Positions 6,154-9,464 of a stretch of 9,464 nucleotides of DNA are shown piece after piece (position 1 is the stretch's first letter; every line of letters begins with the position of its first letter). The DNA comes from Deltaproteobacteria bacterium. GTDB lineage: Bacteria > Desulfobacterota > DSM-4660 > Desulfatiglandales > HGW-15. The translations under genes and the position numbers were made by a program. The stretch spans positions 302,796 to 312,259 of the forward strand of contig CP070840.1 in the NCBI GenBank assembly GCA_020342025.1, read 5' to 3'. The notes under the pieces were generated by a model. It made no database searches and had not been told where the DNA came from. It worked only from the letters and a program-made list of their open reading frames with translations.

Positions 6154-7140
6154 TTAGCTCGAACCACCGCAACTTCTTGAAGCGCTAAGGCTTTGAACAA
6201 GGCGTTCGAGGCGCTTATCGTAGTAAACCACTTCGGCCAGACTTTTCGCATTTGAAAACCAGGCTTTAAAGAGGGACTGCCTTTCAAAATCATTGGACGC
6301 GTCTGCAAGGATCCTTTCATTCATGTATCTGTTGATTTGGATCTTGGTTTCGAATTTCTTCCTGAAATAGTTTGGATCGATTCCGGCTTCAATGAGAGAC
6401 GATTTGAATTCCTCAAAATTCTTGCCGTGATCCCGCAAAAAAGTGTTCAAGTCATTTTCCAATGCCACGGGATCCACCCTGAATCTGGTTTTGCTTATCT
6501 CCTGCATAAAGACCCCTTCATCGATCAATCTTGAAACGACCTGGGCCCGCAGGTTGTTCAGGAGCGCCTCGCCCTGAGGGCTCTCAAACAGATTGTTCCC
6601 GTAAATTTTTGAGTACTTCTTCATTGCTATGGCCAATTCTGTCTCAAAATCGGTCCGGGCAATCTCATACCCTCCAACGGATGCGATGTAGTATTGCGCC
6701 TTTGCTTCGGCCAGGGCTCTCTCCTTTCTCATCTCCTCAGGTGAAAGGATCCTCTGGATCCCCGCAGGATAGCCACTGGCGGTAATGGCCTCTGCAACAC
6801 GGCTGACATCCTTGAGCCCTTTGTTGTCGTAATAGATTTCCACCTTACCGCTTCCTATATCCACGAGGGTGTCCTTTATGCCCCGGATGTCGGATACGGC
6901 CCCCTTTATGGTGGCAATACAGCCTGAGCAAGACATGCCCTGCACGTTGAGAACCAGCTTTGACAAGTCTTCGTTCATATCAGCAGGTGCAGGTGTTTCC
7001 TGACCTTTGGTGACAACCTGCGGTTGGACCACCGTCGAGGAAGATTTATATGCGAACGATACAGCCGCTGCAATCACACAGAAGAGCAGAAATACAAAGA
7101 TTAGCATTTTACCAGTAAACAGAGATTTCAAACTTTTCAT
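6154..7140 (-). CDS. Membrane-anchored HMA-domain protein with SurA-like region
   Basis: Protein of 328 aa read from the ATG at 7140, which has a strong G-rich Shine-Dalgarno (AAAGGGGGAAA) just upstream; an in-frame TTG six codons earlier lies inside that signal and is less likely. Residues 12-31 form one membrane helix, followed by a Pro/Thr-rich linker (about 33-58). A heavy-metal-associated domain follows (about 61-125) with the copper/mercury-type GMSCSGC motif (C71, C74). A charged helical region (about 140-310) resembles the SurA N-terminal chaperone domain, with an FxxELAxAM-like start and an NxxMNERI-like end. The tail SRSCGGSS has a further cysteine. The bulk should face the periplasm. 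It is last in the minus-strand operon, 122 bases after the ATPase gene. A role in metal binding or delivery, perhaps while assisting a client protein, is inference. Confidence 0.75.
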   Translation of the reverse strand: MKSLKSLFTGKMLIFVFLLFCVIAAAVSFAYKSSSTVVQPQVVTKGQETPAPADMNEDLSKLVLNVQGMSCSGCIATIKGAVSDIRGIKDTLVDIGSGKVEIYYDNKGLKDVSRVAEAITASGYPAGIQRILSPEEMRKERALAEAKAQYYIASVGGYEIARTDFETELAIAMKKYSKIYGNNLFESPQGEALLNNLRAQVVSRLIDEGVFMQEISKTRFRVDPVALENDLNTFLRDHGKNFEEFKSSLIEAGIDPNYFRKKFETKIQINRYMNERILADASNDFERQSLFKAWFSNAKSLAEVVYYDKRLERLVQSLSASRSCGGSS

Positions 7141-7262
7141 GTCTTTTCCCCCTTTCAATGGATTGGATGTCTTGTTGTTACCACGAACGATTCACTCCTC
7201 ACCGTTTCACAAGAGACGGCCAAGGCGTGACCCGCCCAAGAGCGAAAACCCCCGTCGAGCTA
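7141..7262 (-). other. Intergenic spacer in the minus-strand operon
   Basis: The 122-base gap between the ATPase and HMA genes holds no coding region and no convincing promoter or T-tailed terminator on the minus strand. Its only clear structure is a 6-bp inverted repeat, TATCAG-CC-CTGATA (7261-7274), straddling the ATPase stop codon, plus the purine-rich ribosome binding site near 7145-7155. The HMA gene is probably read through from the ATPase gene. Confidence 0.4.
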
Positions 7263-8009
7263 TCAGCCCTGATAGGCCACTTTTCTCAGATCCACATTTC
7301 TTAGTTGGGTCTGGGGACCCCCCTGTTCCATGCTCCTGTCTTCCCCCACCAAGAGACCGTCCGAGACGCGAAGGATCCTTCGGGCAAACTTTGCGCTCTC
7401 TTCGCTGTGTGTCACCATGACGATGGTCATGCCATCGCCGTTCAGGGAGAGAAAAAGGTCCATGATGGAGCGGCTGGTCTTGGTGTCCAGGTTCCCCGTG
7501 GGTTCATCTGCCAGGAGCATGGTGGGCTCATTTACAATGGCCCTTGCAATGGCGACTCGCTCCTGCTCACCCCCAGAAATTTCACTGGGAAGACGTTTTT
7601 CCTTTCCAGAGAGTCCCACATGTTTGAGAGCGTTGTGCGCCATATCACGCTTTTCCGAACTTTTCATCTTTACCGTGGCAAAGGGGAGCAGCACGTTTTC
7701 CATCACGGTCAGGTAGGGAATCAGGTGAAAGCTCTGGAAAATGAACCCCAGGTACTCTCTCCGAAATTCGGCCCTCTGATCCTGCGTCAGGCCATAGACG
7801 TCGATGCCGTCCACCCGGTAGGTTCCACTTGTGGGGGAATTCAAGGCTCCCATCATGGTGAGAAGGGTCGATTTTCCCGAGCCCGACTCTCCCATGACGG
7901 CAACAAATTCTCCTTGATCGATTTCAAAGTCCATGCCTTTTACGGCCACAAACGCCGCTTCGCCCTCTCCGTATTTCTTCACCAGATGATTAGCTTCAAT
8001 ATAAACCAT
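7263..8009 (-). CDS. ABC transporter ATPase, MacB/LolD type
   Basis: ATP-binding subunit (248 aa) that powers the FtsX-type permease encoded just upstream. All nucleotide-binding motifs are present: Walker A GESGSGKST (40-48), Q-loop Gln92, signature SGGEQ (145-149), Walker B MLLADE (164-169), D-loop around 173-175 and switch His201. The pattern, including DEPTGNLD, is that of the LolD/FtsE/MacB-ATPase branch, whose members usually drive mechanotransmission across the envelope rather than classical import. The start is fixed by AGGAGGT seven bases before the ATG, overlapping the end of the permease gene (12-base gap), so the pair is cotranslated. The substrate is not readable from the sequence; the DUF2318 neighbour points to iron or another metal. 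Confidence 0.93.
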   Translation of the reverse strand: MVYIEANHLVKKYGEGEAAFVAVKGMDFEIDQGEFVAVMGESGSGKSTLLTMMGALNSPTSGTYRVDGIDVYGLTQDQRAEFRREYLGFIFQSFHLIPYLTVMENVLLPFATVKMKSSEKRDMAHNALKHVGLSGKEKRLPSEISGGEQERVAIARAIVNEPTMLLADEPTGNLDTKTSRSIMDLFLSLNGDGMTIVMVTHSEESAKFARRILRVSDGLLVGEDRSMEQGGPQTQLRNVDLRKVAYQG

Positions 8010-8021
8010 GTCACATACCTC

Positions 8022-9179
8022 CTATAGGGCCCTGAGGGCCTCGTTGGGGTCCAAATTCCCGGCCAGGAAGGCAGGATAGACGCTCGAGACAAGCCCAAGG
8101 GTCACGGCCAGGATGAAGACGCTCACTGCCACGACCGGGTCGAAAGGAACGCTAATATCAACGCTTCCCGTGAAAAAGGGAATGGCGAGTTTTGTCATCC
8201 CCAACCCGATGAGATAGCCAACTATACCGGCTATCGCAGAAATAAGGCCCGCCTCGAAGAGCACCATGCGAATGACATGGCCCTTCCGAAACCCAATAGC
8301 CCGAAAGATCCCGAACTCGGCGGTCCTCTCTCTCACACTGCCCATCATGGTCACGAGGACCACCATCCCTCCGATCAAGACAACAAGTAAGGACAAGCCA
8401 TAAGAAAACTTGTGGAAGTGCCCCAGCGTCTCCATCCTCCCTTTAACCACCTGCTTGATGGCCATCACTTTGGCGGCGGGAAGGGCTTCGGAGATCTGTC
8501 TCACCATCTCCTCGATGGGACAGTTCGCGCAGAGGGCCGCCACTTCAGCCATAGAGACACGGCCCACCTTTCCAAGAATCGCCTGGGCCGTTGAAAGCTG
8601 GGTAAAAAGGATGTGGTCGTCCTGGGATCCCGTGGGTTCCAGTATTCCCGAAACAACCAGTTTTCTGCCGTTCACCTCCAGGGTCGACCCGGGTTCGAGG
8701 CCGAGTATGCTTGCCGCCTCAGCCCCTGCAAGGACCCCGTTCTCATAAGTGCTTTTCCCCTTCACTTTCCCCCACGGGCGGAGGACGTGGGAGACATTGA
8801 GATCCACCCCTGCCAACAGGACCTTGCGCCCAACCACCTCTATGGCACCCAGAACCATGGGGCCTAAAGCCGCCACGTTTGCGGCATTCTTGATGGAATG
8901 GATCTTTTTGAGGTCGTCCTGACGGATCTCCTGCATCTCAAAGGAGAACCCTCCCAGAGAGAGCCCGCCGTAGCTGAGGCCGAGATTTTCCGTCTTAGGG
9001 ACGATCATGATGTTAGCGCCGTACTTCTCCAGTTTGTGGTTGATGTCCCTTGTCAAGGCATCCACAAGGCTAATGAACCCAACCACAGCGGAGACCCCGA
9101 TGAGAAGCCCGACGAGGATAAAGCAGGCCTTTGCCTTACGGCGTCTAAGGTTACTTAAGGATATGTCAATAAGCTTCAT
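8022..9179 (-). CDS. FtsX/MacB-type ABC permease
   Basis: Inner-membrane permease (385 aa) with the MacB/FtsX layout: one N-terminal helix (about 18-40), a large extracytoplasmic domain (about 45-250, MacB_PCD type), then three helices (about 258-280, 304-328 and 349-370). The cytoplasmic loop RERTAEFGIFRAIGFRKG (around 283-300) is the conserved contact to the ATPase, and the ending NLDPNEALRAL is typical. The extracytoplasmic domain has a CANC motif (C217, C220), unusual for plain MacB/LolC proteins. It starts two bases after the DUF2318 stop with GAGGAG as ribosome binding site, so translation is coupled. Related permeases lie beside DUF2318 genes in the P19/Ftr1 iron loci of Campylobacter, usually as two paralogues; only one is in this window. 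Confidence 0.9.
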   Translation of the reverse strand: MKLIDISLSNLRRRKAKACFILVGLLIGVSAVVGFISLVDALTRDINHKLEKYGANIMIVPKTENLGLSYGGLSLGGFSFEMQEIRQDDLKKIHSIKNAANVAALGPMVLGAIEVVGRKVLLAGVDLNVSHVLRPWGKVKGKSTYENGVLAGAEAASILGLEPGSTLEVNGRKLVVSGILEPTGSQDDHILFTQLSTAQAILGKVGRVSMAEVAALCANCPIEEMVRQISEALPAAKVMAIKQVVKGRMETLGHFHKFSYGLSLLVVLIGGMVVLVTMMGSVRERTAEFGIFRAIGFRKGHVIRMVLFEAGLISAIAGIVGYLIGLGMTKLAIPFFTGSVDISVPFDPVVAVSVFILAVTLGLVSSVYPAFLAGNLDPNEALRAL

Positions 9180-9181
9180 CT

Positions 9182-9464
9182 TCAGCTCCTCTTTGAAAAA
9201 TCAAAATATTTTTTGCCTTCAAGGATCGCCTTCACCTGGATCACAAGGTTCTCCCCCACGACCTGTCGCTCCAAGGGAGCCGGGTTGCAGCCCCCTCTCA
9301 CCTCGTTGACCTTGACCGAGGCGAAACGCTTTCCGCAGTTTCTGCACACCATGTAATCTCCATCCTGGTAATATCCTTTCCCGGAGTACCAGCAGACGTC
9401 ACAGGCATCAAAGGCGGCCCGGAGCACGCCGTCCGAACTCTTGATCACGAAATACCGAACGGAA
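9182..9464 (-). CDS. DUF2318 cysteine-rich protein (5' partial)
   Basis: C-terminal part of a DUF2318 protein. The reading frame stays open through the window edge (VRYFV precedes the GTG at 9448), so the true start lies outside. Visible are DACDVC, then MVCRNCGKRF and GGCNPAPL: two CxxC pairs plus a fifth cysteine, the standard DUF2318 signature, thought to bind a metal or an Fe-S cluster. Members are often fused to, or encoded beside, Ftr1-type iron permeases and P19 periplasmic proteins; full-length forms often have membrane helices or a signal at the N-terminus, not visible here. It is the first minus-strand gene seen and is coupled to the FtsX permease (2-base gap). The function is inferred to be envelope metal (iron) handling. 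Confidence 0.85.
   Translation of the reverse strand, partial: SVRYFVIKSSDGVLRAAFDACDVCWYSGKGYYQDGDYMVCRNCGKRFASVKVNEVRGGCNPAPLERQVVGENLVIQVKAILEGKKYFDFSKRS

Noticed and set aside
7156..7158. TTG as the start of the HMA/SurA-like protein.
   Set aside because: It lies within the G-rich Shine-Dalgarno that serves the ATG at 7140, and the six extra residues add nothing to the membrane segment.
7261..7274. Perfect inverted repeat TATCAG-CC-CTGATA at the ATPase stop codon as a terminator or operator.
   Set aside because: A two-base loop is too tight for the full stem, no U-tract follows on either strand, and six-base repeats are common by chance.
7305..8027. Long plus-strand open frame (240 codons) opposite the ABC ATPase.
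   Set aside because: It mirrors the ATPase, whose Walker, signature and switch motifs are all intact; the plus-strand product has no recognisable motif and no ribosome binding site.

Overview
The window (about 50% GC) looks like chromosomal DNA from an anaerobic, respiring, Gram-negative-type bacterium, most plausibly Desulfobacterota (former Deltaproteobacteria) or a relative. The grounds are a complex iron-sulfur molybdoenzyme operon, a MoeA-like protein with a cysteine tail, and a DUF2318/FtsX/ABC set, all common in such genomes. The assignment rests on gene content only. No tRNA, rRNA, insertion sequence or CRISPR array was seen, and no stretch over 300 bases lacks a gene.

Plus strand, 1-4930: an operon for a periplasmic molybdopterin respiratory enzyme. 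It holds the C-terminal ~80% of the catalytic subunit (start lies outside the window), a four-cluster ferredoxin subunit, an NrfD-type membrane subunit, a TorD-type chaperone and a small cysteine-rich protein. A strong hairpin terminator (4937-4966) closes it. Active-site and internal motifs of the catalytic subunit best match the arsenate reductase/arsenite oxidase (Arr/Arx) branch. The A-B-C-D order would make these arrA/arxA, B, C and D equivalents. Electrons would pass between the quinone pool (C), the Fe-S chain (B) and the Mo site (A), with D helping cofactor loading.

Plus strand, 4967-6140: a possible promoter, a ~70-nt potentially structured leader, and a molybdopterin-binding MoeA/MogA-like gene. 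The leader contains mutually exclusive pairings and a segment that can pair with the ribosome binding site, so it is a candidate cofactor-responsive riboswitch. The MoeA-like protein plausibly serves Mo-cofactor supply for the upstream enzyme.

Minus strand, 9464 to 6154: an operon read right to left. It holds a DUF2318 cysteine-rich protein (5' end outside the window), an FtsX/MacB-type permease, its ABC ATPase, and a membrane-anchored protein combining a heavy-metal-associated (HMA) domain with a SurA-like helical region. The first three recall the DUF2318-permease-ATPase module beside the P19/Ftr1 iron-uptake genes of Campylobacter and others, suggesting a role in metal handling at the envelope. 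The two blocks converge with only 13 bases between stop codons.
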